A DNA stretch of 64,000 nt from Henricia sp. BOLD:AAB3569 (taxonomy: Eukaryota; Echinodermata; Asteroidea; Spinulosida; Echinasteridae): contig JBBELK010000387.1 of NCBI GenBank assembly GCA_037783545.1, positions 1,860,001 through 1,924,000 of the forward strand, given 5' to 3'. Below are positions 1-11,715 of the stretch, one piece after another. The position numbers were made by a program, and so were the translations under genes. The notes beneath the pieces were generated by a model that saw nothing but the letters and a program-made list of their open reading frames with translations, searched no databases and was not told where the DNA came from. Each line of letters begins with the position of its first letter. The stretch's first letter is position 1.

Positions 1-60
1 GATTATTTTGGTCCCTTGAAGAGCTAAAGCGCTATAATTAATGCGAGTTTACTGTACATC

Positions 61-195
61 CAAAAAGGAGATTACAAAATTTCTTGTTTTCTTCCCATGG
101 ATAGTATTTTGGGGAGGTATTTTATGTGATTGTCAGGTTAGAACGAAGTACATTTTTTTATGGAAAAATCCGGACAGCTCCTTTGAACTATTTTC
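61..195 (-). repeat. Fragment of dispersed family A element
   Basis: This fragment shares a segment (caatttcctgttttcttcccatgg-like, then the tattttggggaggtattt block) with fuller copies at about 5680-6010, 15200-15545, 24760-25045, 28650-28990 and 47030-47340. Shorter pieces lie near 32725-32795 and 54380-54435. Fuller copies are about 300-340 bases, non-coding, and sit in introns or between genes in both orientations. They look like a non-autonomous DNA transposon family; the superfamily is not clear. Confidence 0.6.
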
Positions 196-359
196 TCAAA
201 TGTTATCAAACATATGATGCCAAAACATGTATATTTGTTTGTAAATTATTTTAAACGCTGTACACTACCCGTATCTACAAATGGAATATTTGCTTTTTCT
301 CACAGGTGTATTTTGTGTGTGGTTTGAAAGACGAAGTCATCAGCGTAAGAGAAAAAGAA

Positions 360-1375
360 CCGTGTGTGTACTCCTTGAGATTCAGTACTCCAGCTGCATG
401 CTGAGATTCAGCTTAGCAGACCTGCTTAGCAGACCTGCTTAACAGACCTGCTTAACAGACCTGCTTAACAGACCTGCTTAACAGACCTGCTTAGCAAACC
501 TGCTTAGCAAACCTGCTTAGCAAACCTGCTTAGCAGTGTGTGTACTCCTTGGCTGCGTTCGGGCGTGCAGTTCTCGTTACTCGGGAGTAAGCGTGCGCAT
601 TGCACTCGGGTCACATAACGCGAACGGCAAATCCGCAGTCCGCGTGCGTGAATGGCAATCAGTGAAGATGGACGTCTCTTGCCATCACTGCACAAAAAAT
701 GCCGTTTCATTGCTCACAAGAAACTGAGGAAATACAGGCCGTAAGTCGTGATCGAGAACCTTTGATGCCGTCTAAAACAAACCTTAGTGAGTTGTTGTTT
801 CAGTTATTGAGTTGACACGTTGGGCAAATTCCACCCATATTCCACCATCTTTGTACAAATCACATGACACTTGACAGGAGTACGAGCACACTCCCCGTTT
901 GTTGGGGAGTAGTGAGAGCATACTCTCACTGACACGAGTGTCGTTATTCTTGCCGTTCACGCGCGCAGGAGTATAACTCGTGTTAACACGAGTACACGCC
1001 CGAACGCAGCCCTTGAGATTCAGTACTCGAGCAACATGCTGAGATGGACTCTGAATTCAGCTTAGCAGACTTGCTTAGCAGACAGTGTGTGTACTCCTTG
1101 AGATTCAGTACTCGAGCAACATGCTAAGATTGACTCTGAATTCAGCTTAGCAGACTTGCTTAGCAGACAGTGTGTGTACTCCTTGCGATTCAGTACTCCA
1201 GCAACATGCTAAGATTGACTCTGAATTCAGCTTAGCAGACTTGCTTAGCAGACTTGCTTAGCAGACAGTGTGTGTACTCCTTGCGATTCAGTACTCCAGC
1301 AACATGCTAATATTGACTCTGAATTCAGCTTAGTAGACTTGCTTAGCAGACCTGCTTAGCAGTGTGTGTACTCCA
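360..1375. repeat. Nested minisatellite (13-bp and ~80-bp units)
   Basis: From about 410 to 535 a 13-base unit (ttagcagacctgc and the variant with ttaacag) repeats about nine times. From about 1010 to 1370 an ~80-base unit repeats about four times; it joins a stretch beginning gtgtgtactccttgagattc to one or two copies of the same 13-mer. A first, partial copy of the large unit lies at 365-410. The array is therefore hierarchical. The stretch 545-1010 between the blocks shows no coding exon I can support. Confidence 0.85.
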
Positions 1376-1399
1376 TGGCTGCGTTCGGGCGTGTACTTG

Positions 1400-2580
1400 T
1401 GTTTACACGTGTCTACTTTATTCTGACAATTCCTAAGGATTTGTTTTGGGAGCTTCCAGTATTTTAACATCTGTTGCTTTGTCACATTATTTTTAGGCAA
1501 ACTTGTTAACAGAAAATGACACAAGGCATCTAACCTTGTTTCGGTGGTGTATCGTTTATCTTCAAACACTTTTTTAGTACCAGAAGTGTTGTATTCACAT
1601 TTGCTAACACGTTGACTGCCAAACAGGGCGTTCCCACAGAGGGCGTTTCTATTTTCTATGAGTATACTCGTAGAGGCAGAATCTGGTACACCTGATACTG
1701 CGAGTATATTGGTAGTCGGCAGTCAACGTGTTAACACCACTTTTTTCTGTTAATTTGATTGTCAAATTAGTTGGCATGCTACTTTTTATTATCCTTCTTA
1801 ACTTTGTCAAACCCCAACACCTGGGGCCAATTTCAGGGCGTGTCGTAGGCGCGAGGTCAAAATAGAAACGGTCTGTATACCGGGAAACGGTACATAAACG
1901 ATACACCGTTGCACGGTTTTCAGTGATCAAGCAAACGATTCAACTATAGATATTTGGCAATGTTCAACCAGGCCCATGTTCGCTGAACAATAGAGAGCTT
2001 ATCGGATTATGGGCCATTGTGTGACTACTCCTGGCTGACTTGTTGCCACTGTTTATCCTGTGACTGCCTGAACAAGGGTGTTTAACCACAACCCATTCAT
2101 GCCCCAGGGTGCGCCCTGGTGGAGGGTCAGGCGGCTTCCTTTGAAGTCGTAGGCCAGTAGCAGCCTTTTGTTCCCTTCGTGCAGGCGGCTAGTTGTAAAC
2201 CTGTCAATCATCGACCAACCCAGCAAGTTGGAAACGGTTCCCTTTAAACCGGCACACTGTTTTCTGTCAACAAAGGAACGTTTTGAAGAGGGATTAACTC
2301 GAATCGTTTACCGATATTAAGACTGTTTCTATTTTGACCTCGCGCCTTAAGCACTAGCTGAAAATGTGTGCTTACTGTAGCAGAAAAGTTGTGCTAACAT
2401 TAAGGCTATTTCACGGCACGTCATGCTTAAGCATGCGCGTGCTTTGAAACGGGCATTGTTGCGTCACGAATGTTAAGCAAATTTTGCCTCTGAAGCTAGC
2501 AAATGTTTACTAGTGCTTAAGGTAATTACGGTCTCCATGAAATAGCTAGACCCTCCGTTAGCACAAAATCGGTTGCTAAA
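1400..2580. other. Non-coding stretch, no gene recognised
   Basis: Only short open frames occur here and none resembles a known protein or has paired splice sites in a sensible phase. A short inverted match (ggcagtcaacgtgttaac near 1720 and ctaacacgttgactgcc near 1605) suggests a small hairpin element at about 1603-1738. Confidence 0.5.
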
Positions 2581-2581
2581 C

Positions 2582-3268
2582 AGTAGAGTCCAGTAGAGCT
2601 CTACAGGCTTAACCCTAACCTTCCCAACTCCATCAAACTCCAACACCTGGTTTGGCTCGATTTGGATGGACTTATTAGTCCAGTAGAGCTCTACAGGCTT
2701 AACCCTAACCTTCCCAACTCTATCAAACTCCAACACCTGGTTTAGCTTGATTTGGATGGACTTGGTCCAGTAGAGCTCTACAGGCTTAACCTCAACCTTC
2801 CCAACTCCATCAAATTCCAATACCTGGTTTGGCTTGATTAGGATGGACTTGGTCCAGTAGAGCTCTACAGACTTGACCCTATCCTTCCCAACTCCATCAA
2901 ACTCCAACACCTGGTTTAGCTTGATTTGGATGGGACTTGGCCCAGTACAGCTCTACAGACTTAACCCTAACCTTCCCAACTCCATCAAACTCCAACACCT
3001 GGTTTGGCTTGATTTGGATGGACTTGGTCTAGTAGAACTCTACAGGCTAAAGGCACAGGCTCGTCAGCAATGCGCGCGCCAAATTCGTGCCACGAAATAT
3101 GCAGCTCCATGCCTTTTTTGTGGCATGAATTTGGCGTGCGCACATTGCTGACGAACCTTGCCTTTAACCCTAACCTTCCCAACTCCATCAAACTCCAACA
3201 CCTGGTTTGGCTTGATTTGGATGGACTTGGTCAGGTAGAGCCCTACAGGCTGAACCCTAACCTTCAGT
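2582..3268. repeat. Minisatellite of ~85-90 bp unit with a MITE inserted
   Basis: About seven to eight tandem copies of a unit containing agtagagctctacaggctt, aaccctaaccttcccaactc and aactccaacacctggtttgg. The long open frame on the minus strand is a repeat artefact. Copies differ by small substitutions. A palindromic family B element interrupts the array at 3048-3168. Confidence 0.9.
3048..3168. mobile_element. Palindromic MITE, family B
   Basis: A near-palindrome whose left arm reads aaaggcacaggctcgtcagc and whose right arm is the inverse (gctgacgaaccttgccttt). The centre carries a second inverted pair around gcagctccatgcc. It sits inside one unit of the minisatellite, which shows it inserted after the array formed. 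Sister copies are at 11172, 18480, 25876, 33343 (degraded) and 60390 (partial). Several copies are flanked by TTAA. Confidence 0.8.
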
Positions 3269-3544
3269 AAATTTTACTAATGCTTTTAGTTAGTATGAAT
3301 TGCATAATATACAAAGAACATAAAGCATTATTTTATATTTGTCAATTTTTCTATAAAAATTTTGGGTGTTAATGTGTTTAGAAAATGTGTCTGTAAATTT
3401 ATACTCTGCTTTGTTTTGTCTTGTATAAAATAGTTCAGATAATTGTGCAGAAATATTTGATACAAAATGTATTTTGTAGCTATTATGCCTTATTCGTTGT
3501 TATATTTTGAAATCAGAATTCAATAAATACACTTTGGTATGAAA

Positions 3545-4948
3545 TATTTTTCTTATACGAATTAATTGTTATGTCACCAAGGGGGAAGGTGGTTGGTGGG
3601 GGGAGAGGGGGAAGAAAATTTTATTCTTTAGAATATGCCTATTTTGCGTATGAATGCAACAGTTTCCTATGTACATCTGGCCAAAAAGAACTAATACATT
3701 TTCTGTTCTTCAATTTTATCCCTCACAAAACTAAATTTTTGTTGCCACAAATCTTAACTTTTTACAAATAGAGGCGCTTTTCTTGAAAAAAAACCCAACA
3801 AAATAAAAGATTTAAACTAGGAAAGTTCGCCGTACATTTTCACCTTTTGACGAACTGCCCTGGGGCGAAATGTCTTTTATAATTGTCACGTGACAAAAAC
3901 TTATGTAAACATGTCACGTGATAAATCACATGCCCTTTTCCGCTGGTACTCTTGCAAACGAATTATTTGTCATGCATGTGAAAAACATTTGTAGCCGAGT
4001 ACCAGTGTTAATCAAGGGCACACGTTTGTTTTTGTTGAAAAGGTAAAACTTCGCACGCTTGCATCGCCGTTTTTTTTGCATTATCAGATAGCTGTGGACT
4101 GTGCTTTGCTGAGTTAGAGTGACTTTTGTAGCTGATAATTATCTATTTTCCGTTTATTACAACAACGAAATGTGTAGTGCTAGCTAGCTGGCCGAGGCGT
4201 AGACCCGCGTGAACAGGCATGACAGGGCGGAGGAGTCCGCCCTGTTCACGGCGTAGACCCGTGAACAGGGTTTCGTATTCTCCGCCCTGTTGCCGTTTCT
4301 AACCCCAAATCTGTGGCAAACTCGCGCAAATGAAATTTGTCCCTTGGCTCTGATATTTGCTCAATAGCTGCACTCACCCAAGCGTGTAAATGTTCCGAAG
4401 GGTACGCATCGATCCGATGTCTAGTTTCGGTGAAATCGTGGGGCAAACTTGAGACCCTCCTACTCCTAGACAAGGTTACCTCGGCTCGAATTTTATCATG
4501 TAGTAATCTGTTAGAGCCGAGGTTACCTATGTGAACATGAACACACTATCTGAAAAAACTTCAAATCAAAATGTGTCATTTTCTCCCAGTGACACACTAA
4601 TTCCCCTTGGGACTCACCCCAACCTTGTCGGGCATATTAAACCACTACGCAGGTCCTTGAGGGAAATAACGAGCCACGATGAAGATTTAGCCTACAATTC
4701 CAGCGAAACGGGGAGGTACGCTCACAGCCGTTGTTGTCTCGGATCATGTGCAAAACTTTAACTTGTAGATAGTGGCGTGATGGTTAGACTGGTTCCTGCT
4801 CCACATATTCCACATACAACGACTGAGGACCGGTCCTCATATTCACCAATCAAACGCAAACCTAGTATACTGTAGGCAGGACAAATTATAAATGTCTTGA
4901 AATTTGTTAAAATATAATTGATAAGTATTAATATTATGTTTATTGCAG
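3545..4948 (+). repeat. 5' flank of the first duplicated segment
   Basis: This stretch aligns in blocks with about 12530-14186. Both contain the block ending tttacaaatggaggcgctttt, a stretch with paired TCACGTGA sites, and a block with gagtgacttttgtagct. It is thus the upstream part of a tandem segmental duplication and probably holds the promoter and any non-coding first exon of the small secreted protein gene. At 4200-4300 there is a short G+C-rich hairpin around tccgccctgttcacg. Confidence 0.65.
3885..3932 (+). promoter_or_regulatory. Paired TCACGTGA E-box cassette
   Basis: Two palindromic TCACGTGA octamers lie about 20 bases apart, the first embedded in gtcacgtgac. This is the core bound by bHLH-leucine zipper factors, including the MiT/TFE (CLEAR) class. 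The same cassette occurs at about 12090-12137 and, with a degraded first site, at about 13163-13206, upstream of the second gene copy. Function is inference; the cassette is part of a duplicated segment. Confidence 0.4.
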
Positions 4949-5028
4949 CGTGCTAAAGTCTACACTACAGAACATACTTGACGTTGGAGCTAGCATCAAA
5001 CAAACGCGTACCCTGCATTGACTACACA

Positions 5029-8000
5029 ATGAAGACCATCATCATTTTGGCTTGTTTTATCGCTATAGCTGCGGCCCATGTTTGTCTCATTAGTCCCCAC
5101 CAACGAGGCTCAATGAATGGCCTCGACGCCGCAGGTTTGTCAGTCTAAAGTAACAATTAGGCCTATTATTATTACTTCTTTCTGGTACTAAAACCAAGGA
5201 TTTCTCAAAAGTCCCAATGCAGGGAACTGCAGACCCGGGCAGTAGCTATAGTCGGTTTGATCGCCGGGTTAAATGCAGGGAGATATGAGCGCCCGCAGCA
5301 AAGCGCGGATACCACACATATCTTCCTTTCCTTTTGCTGTCTTTGTTCAATCTTCATTTGATCTTCGTTTGATCTTCGTTAAGTGAGATGTAAACGCATG
5401 CTTTATTAACTAACCATGATTAACTAATCTTCGTTGAATGAAGCGATCTGCGAGGTCTTGCTCATGGACAGAATTCGAACCAGGGCCACGGAGGTGCAAG
5501 GTGACAAAACTACTGCTACATTTTTAATTTTGTTTTTTTATGTTAAATTTATTTTCAATTTGTTGTGTTTTTGTTTTTTCCTAAATAGGGGCACATGATT
5601 GTTTGTTGCTTACTGAGCCATGTGGTGGACGGCCTCAAGCTAAACCAACGGAGAAAATCCAGTATGTATTAATCATTAAAGAATTCAGTTCGGATTTTTC
5701 ATTGTAACCTAACAATTATATAAAATACCTCCCCAAAATAATATCCATGGGAAAAAAACAGGAAATTTGCAATCTCCAATTTGGATGTGGAAGTAAAAGG
5801 GTTGGTGTAATTACTGCATTGTTTTATGGAATCGGATAAATTAGTATATTATTTTGTTTATGATATCCTTGAAAATATACAGATTGAGACCGTGAAAATT
5901 CAGAATGGTAATGAAAAAAATATGACAAATGACATGGCATCAAAATCTCAACACCCATGGGGAAAATGGGGGATCAAAAATGTGATCTGGACATGCTCCT
6001 TTTAACTGTCCATGGCAACCCAGTCAATTTGTTTTTCCCCACCCATTTTTAAAAATAAACACTGGTGAGATTTAATTTCTTGCTAAAAAGCAGGAGTCAT
6101 GTTTGGGAATCGATGTTTAAAATTCCCAAAAGACCGTGCTTTACAAAATTGTGAGTTAAAGGCCCACTGTATTTTAAAAGCAGATAAAACTATTTATTTT
6201 TTTGTACAAATTTTCCGAAAAATGGTTTTCAAGTGTCATATTTGCATGTTCTGTTGCACACTGTGATGTATGCCTAATATTTTGTTAATTGTTTTCAATT
6301 GTGTTCAGGCATGGTACGACGTTTACCGTTACTTTCCAAAAGAACCTGAGCCACTTCAAAAAATATCCCAATGGAACAAGTACGGACGTAAGTCTGAAAT
6401 ATTCTAAAATTAGTTTGGAAAAGCTGCAATGAATTGTTATAAAACATCAGTTTGGGTTTTTGACAGGGCACCCTATTCATTTCAACATCACAAGTTGTAA
6501 GCATGCTAAGTATGTGCAACACTTCAAACAAAAGGTCCTTTGTTTTTCCGGTGTAACACAATAAGTTTTACATTTGTTGCTGCCTGTTAAATTGAGTATT
6601 GCCATTGTGTGTGCCCTTAGGCAAGGCAATCTGCCATAATGAGCCTCTCTCCACCCAGGAGTAAATGGGTACATGTGAGTGTAGTGAAGGGGTACATGTG
6701 AGTGTAGTGAAGGTGTTGTGTGTTTGATTAACTCATGAGCGCTAAAAACAGCTTGTTTACACTCGATTTGCCTTTGCCGAATCGAACTCCGCAATTTCCA
6801 AAAAGGGGAGTTGAAGCCGGGTAGGCACTAAGTGTAAACGTAAAAGGTGAATTGAAAAAGGCGGATCAGACCCGGGTCTGATTCGCCTTTTTCAAGTCGC
6901 CTTTGGGGTGGGGTTGAACCCTGCAATCGTCAAGGTCGCTTGTAGTGTAAAAGCTACCCGAATACAGATTCGGCATTTGAGTGTCCTCGGGGCGGTGCCC
7001 GCTGTGTAGTAGATTTAATTGACCAATCTGGCACTAGTGCAGCAACACCTAACCGCTCACGCATGCGCTGCAGTTACATTTAGTGGTGACTTTTGCGGTT
7101 TCTGAAGGCGAGTTGAAGCGATTTGGGGTGCAGTGTAAATGCGGCAAATGTTCAGTTTTGTGGTCGCAATAAAAATGCTGGATCTGTATCCACCTTTGCC
7201 GATTCGAGTGTAAACACGGTGAAACAGGCAGCGGGGGCTGCATGCTCCCCAGGGGGCTGAGAAGGTTCCATTATTATGGGATGAATTGAGCCCATTGACC
7301 AGGGGTCATAATGGGAATAGACTGAGCTCAAGGTGGACTTTTACACAATAAAAGAACTAAAATTATGGTTTCTCCTCCCCAGGGATATTTTCAGATTGGA
7401 TTCTGGACTGATAAACAGTGCAAAATCTTGAAAAAGGTTCCGGACAGCGATACTCCCGCATTGACACTTTACTCTGAGGATGTCACCATGCCGGATGGGT
7501 AAGTTATATATCTGGGATTGCAAGGGGTGTTTCGGGGTGTTTCTGGGTACTTCATTAGGTATTTACATGTATGTTATGGGTTGTTCTGGGTTCAAAGTGG
7601 GCACCTTTATGTAGTACTAGTGTGAATTAGTAGCAAACTGAACTGCTATTTTAAGTGAATGCTTGCACTTAAACTGGCATTTTCTTAATGAACTGAGTAG
7701 TTGATCATGGCTTCAGGTCTTGTGCACAAAACATATGGGACAGGCTGAGTTTTTGTTAAGTGTTTCCTCATAAAATCTTAAATTTGTCACACTCCTAAAT
7801 TTGGGTTTTTTACATCAAATCTGCACTTACAAAAGCCAGATGAGTTATTCTAAAGAAAAATATTTTTGATCAACCTCTCGACTCTAACCATTGTTTTGGA
7901 TATTTGATGATTGTTTTTGATGAAGTTTTTTTCTTTTATTACTGTGCAGACCCCTCCAAGTTCCAGCAATTTTACAGGTAATTTAATTTCTTTTAAATCA

Positions 8001-8983
8001 GAAATGCTCACAGATTTACACCTAACTTACACAATATAAACATGACCGTAGAAAACTTCCCCTGAAATGATTTTGTCTAAAGTGCTGTAGTCTTTGGGAA
8101 ATGAGTAAAACAATTAGTTTTCGCCCCAAAACCATTTCGCCCAAGTGCCATTTCGCCCCTAAACCACTTCGCCCGAGTGCCATTTCGCCCCAAATCACTT
8201 CGTCCAAACACTACATCGCCCAAAATGCAACTTCGTCCCAAAACCAATTCGTGCACAGGCCGTCGTTCAGAGCGAAATGGTTCAGGGCGAAGTTGTTTTG
8301 GGGCGAAATGACTGCCAACCCTTTTTCTCAAAAGTTAGACGAAGTACGGAGCTGGTTTTTGCTCAGGTTGGTTTTAATCATGCATATCTTCAATCACACA
8401 GGGGAATTAAACTATTACAGTTTACCAATCATGTATACTATCTTTAAGGCCTGTCGGCATTGGACTTTTTTTGGGAAAACTTACTGAGACAATGGGACAC
8501 ATTGAGTCGGTAAAAGTGCTCTGGAAGTGTACATCCGGTCCGTAAAGATCATTCTGCGAAGGACACTGCGCATGCTCTTCCGCGGTCTCGGTGGCAAAAA
8601 ATTTTCAATGGGGACAGCAGTAAAAATTGGCAGTTTTTCATTTTACCATTGTCTCAGTAAAACCTCCTGAAAAACAAGGGATTTTACACACAAAAACCAA
8701 AAATCACAATTTTTGTTTGATTTAAACTTAAAGTACGTGACACTTTTTGTACATTTATGATGCTTTTTTCCCCACTTGCCTTGTGTAGTTCAAAGCATTA
8801 CATGTTAAAATCCCTTAAAGATAAGTGACGGGTTTGCAAATGGTGTTTACCTCCATATGTGCAATTCTTTTGAATAATTGGCGTTTTTATCTTCTATGTT
8901 TGTAGGTGACCTACGTAACGAACAACCCCGAAGTTCCGGAACATGGCGTTTTCTACCAATGCAGTGACATCGAACTATTCTAA
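5029..8983 (+). CDS. Small secreted BIM1/X325-like copper-factor protein, copy 1
   Basis: Six exons (5029-5134, 5589-5661, 6309-6387, 7383-7498, 7950-7977, 8906-8983) join in frame to 159 residues. A clear signal peptide (residues 1-16, ending AIAAA) would be cut to leave His17 as the mature N-terminus (HVCLISPHQRGS). Mature cysteines are at about 19, 40, 47, 99 and 153. A Y/F-TVTFQKNL block and C-terminal VTYVTNNP...FYQCSDIELF follow. An N-terminal histidine after signal cleavage, with HxQRG downstream, is the pattern of the BIM1-like/X325 (LPMO-like) family, whose histidine brace binds copper. Small secreted relatives occur in marine invertebrates. I infer an extracellular copper-binding role; no chitin or cellulose activity can be claimed. 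The transcript probably begins upstream, because an acceptor (ttattgcag) precedes 4949. Confidence 0.8.
5680..6012 (+). mobile_element. Family A element in intron 2 of copy 1
   Basis: A full-length-looking copy starting near ttcattgtaacctaacaatt, containing atccatgggaaaaaaacagg and ending near aaaatgtgatctgg. The same element occupies the same intron of the second gene copy at about 15200-15545, so it was present before the segmental duplication. Confidence 0.65.
6742..7220. mobile_element. TIR element (GTTTACACTCGA ends) in intron 3 of copy 1
   Basis: The ends are inverted: gtttacactcgatttgcc on the left and gattcgagtgtaaac on the right, about 470 bases apart. The element is absent from the matching place in the second gene copy (near 16470), so it inserted after duplication or was lost there. 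It has no coding capacity. Confidence 0.7.
8010..8440 (+). mobile_element. Family F element rich in TTCGCCC repeats
   Basis: A non-coding element with internal degenerate repeats of ttcgccccaaa and an inverted gggcgaaatg partner. Relatives lie at about 11380-11715, 12395-12535 (end only) and 32270-32695 (opposite strand). The open frames on both strands here are repeat artefacts. Confidence 0.6.
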
Positions 8984-8989
8984 AAAAAA

Positions 8990-9285
8990 AAATACCAACA
9001 TTTCTGAAATGTTTAAAATGATCAACACTAATAAATATTCATACTGCTACGTTTTGTTTTTATCTTATAAAGAACAAAATAGTGTATATAGGGTTTAGAA
9101 TCCTAAGGGTATATTTTTGGATATAGAGGTCTTTTTAGGGCGTTAAAAAGAACAACCTTTTCTACACTTTTATGGGTATTTCTCGTTTGTAGAGGTTCTT
9201 TGGCAATAAAAATAAAACTGTAAAATGGTTTTTCTCTCAAAATTTATTTATTATATAACATGCCCCAAAAAGGTAACAGATACAT
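8990..9285. other. 3' flank, nothing further recognised
   Basis: A+T-rich sequence following the polyadenylation signal of the first small secreted protein gene. No exon or RNA gene is apparent. Confidence 0.5.
9030..9035 (+). promoter_or_regulatory. Polyadenylation signal AATAAA of copy 1
   Basis: AATAAA lies 47 bases after the stop codon of the first small secreted protein gene, within a block (atcaacactaataaatattc) conserved at the same place in the second copy. Confidence 0.7.
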
Positions 9286-9968
9286 GTTTTAATAGCTCTG
9301 TCCTCTGCACGTTGGGGGTGCCACTGTGTGCAATACATGTGTAACCAAGCAGTATAATAAATAAGAGAACAGAAGGTAGACAAGGCACAAAAAGACGTGG
9401 GAAACAATTCCGATGGCAATATTTATTTTAAATAAACATTTGTTTAGATTAAAATTTAAAAGGACCAAAAACAACAGCAGTCAAATACAGATGGTCCCAT
9501 CATGGAGGAAGGATTTCCTTCCTCCATGGTCCCATGCAGCACCACGGCTCATGCACGTAGTTGGTGACACAGCAGAACGTGACCAGCACTCCCTATATAT
9601 AGGAACGCAGACCGAGCACCTGGAATCCCAAGTATGCCATAATACAAAAGTAAAAGAATGTGGCTCTTGCCACCTGCAGCCAGGGCATCCACCTGAACCC
9701 AACTGTTCCTCACAAAATAAGTCCAGAAATTCTAAGGAACAATTGCACACAGTGGCACCCCCAACTATACCCAGCATGTGGCAGGGGGAGACGCCCCTAT
9801 ACCTCAACACACACTTCCCTTTCGTTAACGCACCAATCCCCCCTAAAAACTGAAAGGAATTCCTTGGATGTTTGAGACACAATAGGGGAACAATGGTAGG
9901 GGGAGTCCGTTTGCCACATATCGTGCTGCATATGCCCCCAACGTGCAGAGGACAGAGCTATTACAATT
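9285..9968. mobile_element. TIR element, family N
   Basis: The ends taatagctctgtcctctgc and gcagaggacagagctatta are inverted and about 640 bases apart. An internal inverted pair around gttgggggtgccactgtgtg adds structure. Its right part (cctcaacacacac...cctttcgttaacgcacc...ttccttggatgtttgagac) matches about 31850-31965 on the opposite strand. No transposase frame is recognisable. Confidence 0.65.
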
Positions 9969-10600
9969 ACCGTGACTAGACAGATAAGTTTGCCTGGTCA
10001 CACATGTACATGTATACCTTTTTAAAGTCCTTTTGTACAGTTCCGTAAGTAACTTATGTAACAGGACAGACCAAGATGTCTTCTTTGTTACAAAGTTAAA
10101 GGACGTGTGAAATAGGGTTTTTATTAAATACATGTATAATAATAGTAGAGGGTGTGTTTTAAACATTTCGGTCAATTTCAGAAAATGTTATTGTTTCGTT
10201 TTGGCATGGAGGAAGGTAATTGCAAGTTTTCTATTTTTATGCTATTTCCATATTCATGAGCAAATCCGTGATGTCATCTCAGGACAACAGAGGAAATCTC
10301 TATTGACTTGTGTACAAAAGTTTTTGTCATTTTCAGTGACTTCTTGGTGTTATGATCTGTAACAGTTTACTGAGTTTGTTTAGTATGTCGTTTGCAATAA
10401 TCCCAACGATTGTTTGGGTCAGAAATGGATCAGTGGGCTATTGCTACTGTTTGAAATGTAATGTTTCTTTGTTTTTCAACTGTGGGTTCCCTCCATGACT
10501 AGCAATAAACAGCGCCCTCGTCTGTCAAGACAATTTCTGAAATGAAAACAAATTTGAGTTTGCCTCTTTGTCTGATTCGTGTATAAAACCAAATTGTCAC
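9968..10600. other. Intergenic, no gene recognised
   Basis: A+T-rich sequence with short open frames only. I see no splice-compatible coding exon and no RNA gene. Confidence 0.4.
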
Positions 10601-10604
10601 TTCA

Positions 10605-10905
10605 CTAAACCTTTGGGCGGTCGGGTTGGCGTACGGGTTCTTTCCTCGCCTTTCACCTCTGGGGTCCCGGGTTCGAATCCGGGGCGTGTATGTGGATTGG
10701 GTTTGCAGTCCCTACTTGACCGCGTGGGTTTTACCTTGGGGCATTTCTCTGGGGGTTTTCCTCCCACTTCTAAAACTGCAACTCCTTCTTCGTCATCTCA
10801 AGTTGATAATATAGTATAGTTAAAGCTAAAACCGTATAGTTGATGGCATAAAGGGCCTTAGTTGCCGAAGATGCCATAAAATATACAACAACAACAACAA
10901 CTAAA
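10605..10905 (+). mobile_element. tRNA-derived SINE with (CAA)n tail
   Basis: The head has an A-box-like ggttggcgtacggg and a perfect B box (ggttcgaatcc) about 40 bases later. A non-tRNA body containing atgtggattgggtttgcagt follows, and the element ends in caacaacaacaacaa near 10888-10903. Related bodies occur at about 54230-54385 (with head) and 56080-56200 (body only). Families of this architecture are retroposed by a partner LINE; none is present here. Confidence 0.75.
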
Positions 10906-11171
10906 CCTTTAATGGCAAATTTATACAGGGATCTTTTAGAAAGATATAGTCGTCAAACCACAGACTATAATGTGTCTGCTACCTTTTTGCATCCTGAGAT
11001 CTCAGGGAATTTCCACTCTGCAAAGCGACGTAACGCAAGAGTGAGGGAGTGCGTTAAAGGGGCACTGTTGCAAGAGGATGCCTTTTTGAGGCTTATAAAA
11101 TTTTACTCTTAGAAGAAGTTACATATTTGCATTTTGTACTGTATTTGCAACTTTTGGCGGTTATAAGCAGC

Positions 11172-11315
11172 TGGTAAAGGCACGGGCTCGTCAGCAATGC
11201 GCGCGCTCCAAATTCGTGCCACGAATTACGCAGCTCCATGCCTTTGCTGTGGAGCTGCGTATTTCGTGGAATGAATTAGGCGCGCTCGCAATGCTGACGA
11301 GCCTGTGCCTTTAAT
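11172..11315. mobile_element. Palindromic MITE, family B
   Basis: A near-perfect palindrome of about 143 bases with arms aaggcacgggctcgtcagca and tgctgacgagcctgtgcctt. The centre folds on the paired tgccttt-gctgtggagctgcgta stretch. The right end abuts TTAATTAA. Confidence 0.8.
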
Positions 11316-11379
11316 TAACAAAACTATAAAAGTGTCTGTTTTGTTATGTTTTTATCATTTGTGGTGAAGTTGTGCATAG

Positions 11380-11715
11380 CTCAAATGAGTAAACAAAATT
11401 AGTTTTCGTCTCATGACACGAAAATTAATTTTGCCCGAGTGCCACTTCGCCCCAAATGACTTTGTCCAAACACTACATCGCCCAAATGCCACTTCGCCCC
11501 CAAACCACTTCGTGCACAGGCCGTGGTTCAGGGCGAAATGGGTCAGGGCGAAATGACTGTGAACCCTTTTTTTGACTGTTTTCTCAAACGTTAGACAAAG
11601 TAGGCCTACGGAGCTGGTTTTTGCTCGGGTTGGTTTTACTTTTAATCATGCATATCTTCAATCACACAGGGGGATAAAACTATTCGTAACAGTTTACCAA
11701 TCATGTAGGCCTATA
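11380..11715 (+). mobile_element. Family F element
   Basis: It shares ttcgccccaaatgactt-type repeats and the terminal block ggagctggtttttgctcggg with the element at 8010-8440. Confidence 0.55.

Noticed and set aside
2473-2910. A 145-residue repetitive minus-strand protein
   Set aside because: The repeat period follows the DNA minisatellite, units vary without a codon pattern and frames break at the MITE insertion.
3560-3780. A 66-residue plus-strand frame at the start of the duplicated segment
   Set aside because: The matching frame in the second copy (12541-12738) differs in frame and residues, so the conservation is of DNA, not protein.
10568-10819. An 83-residue plus-strand frame with LSSPFTSGVPGSNPGRVCGL
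   Set aside because: It is the translation of a tRNA-derived SINE; the same text recurs at 54230.
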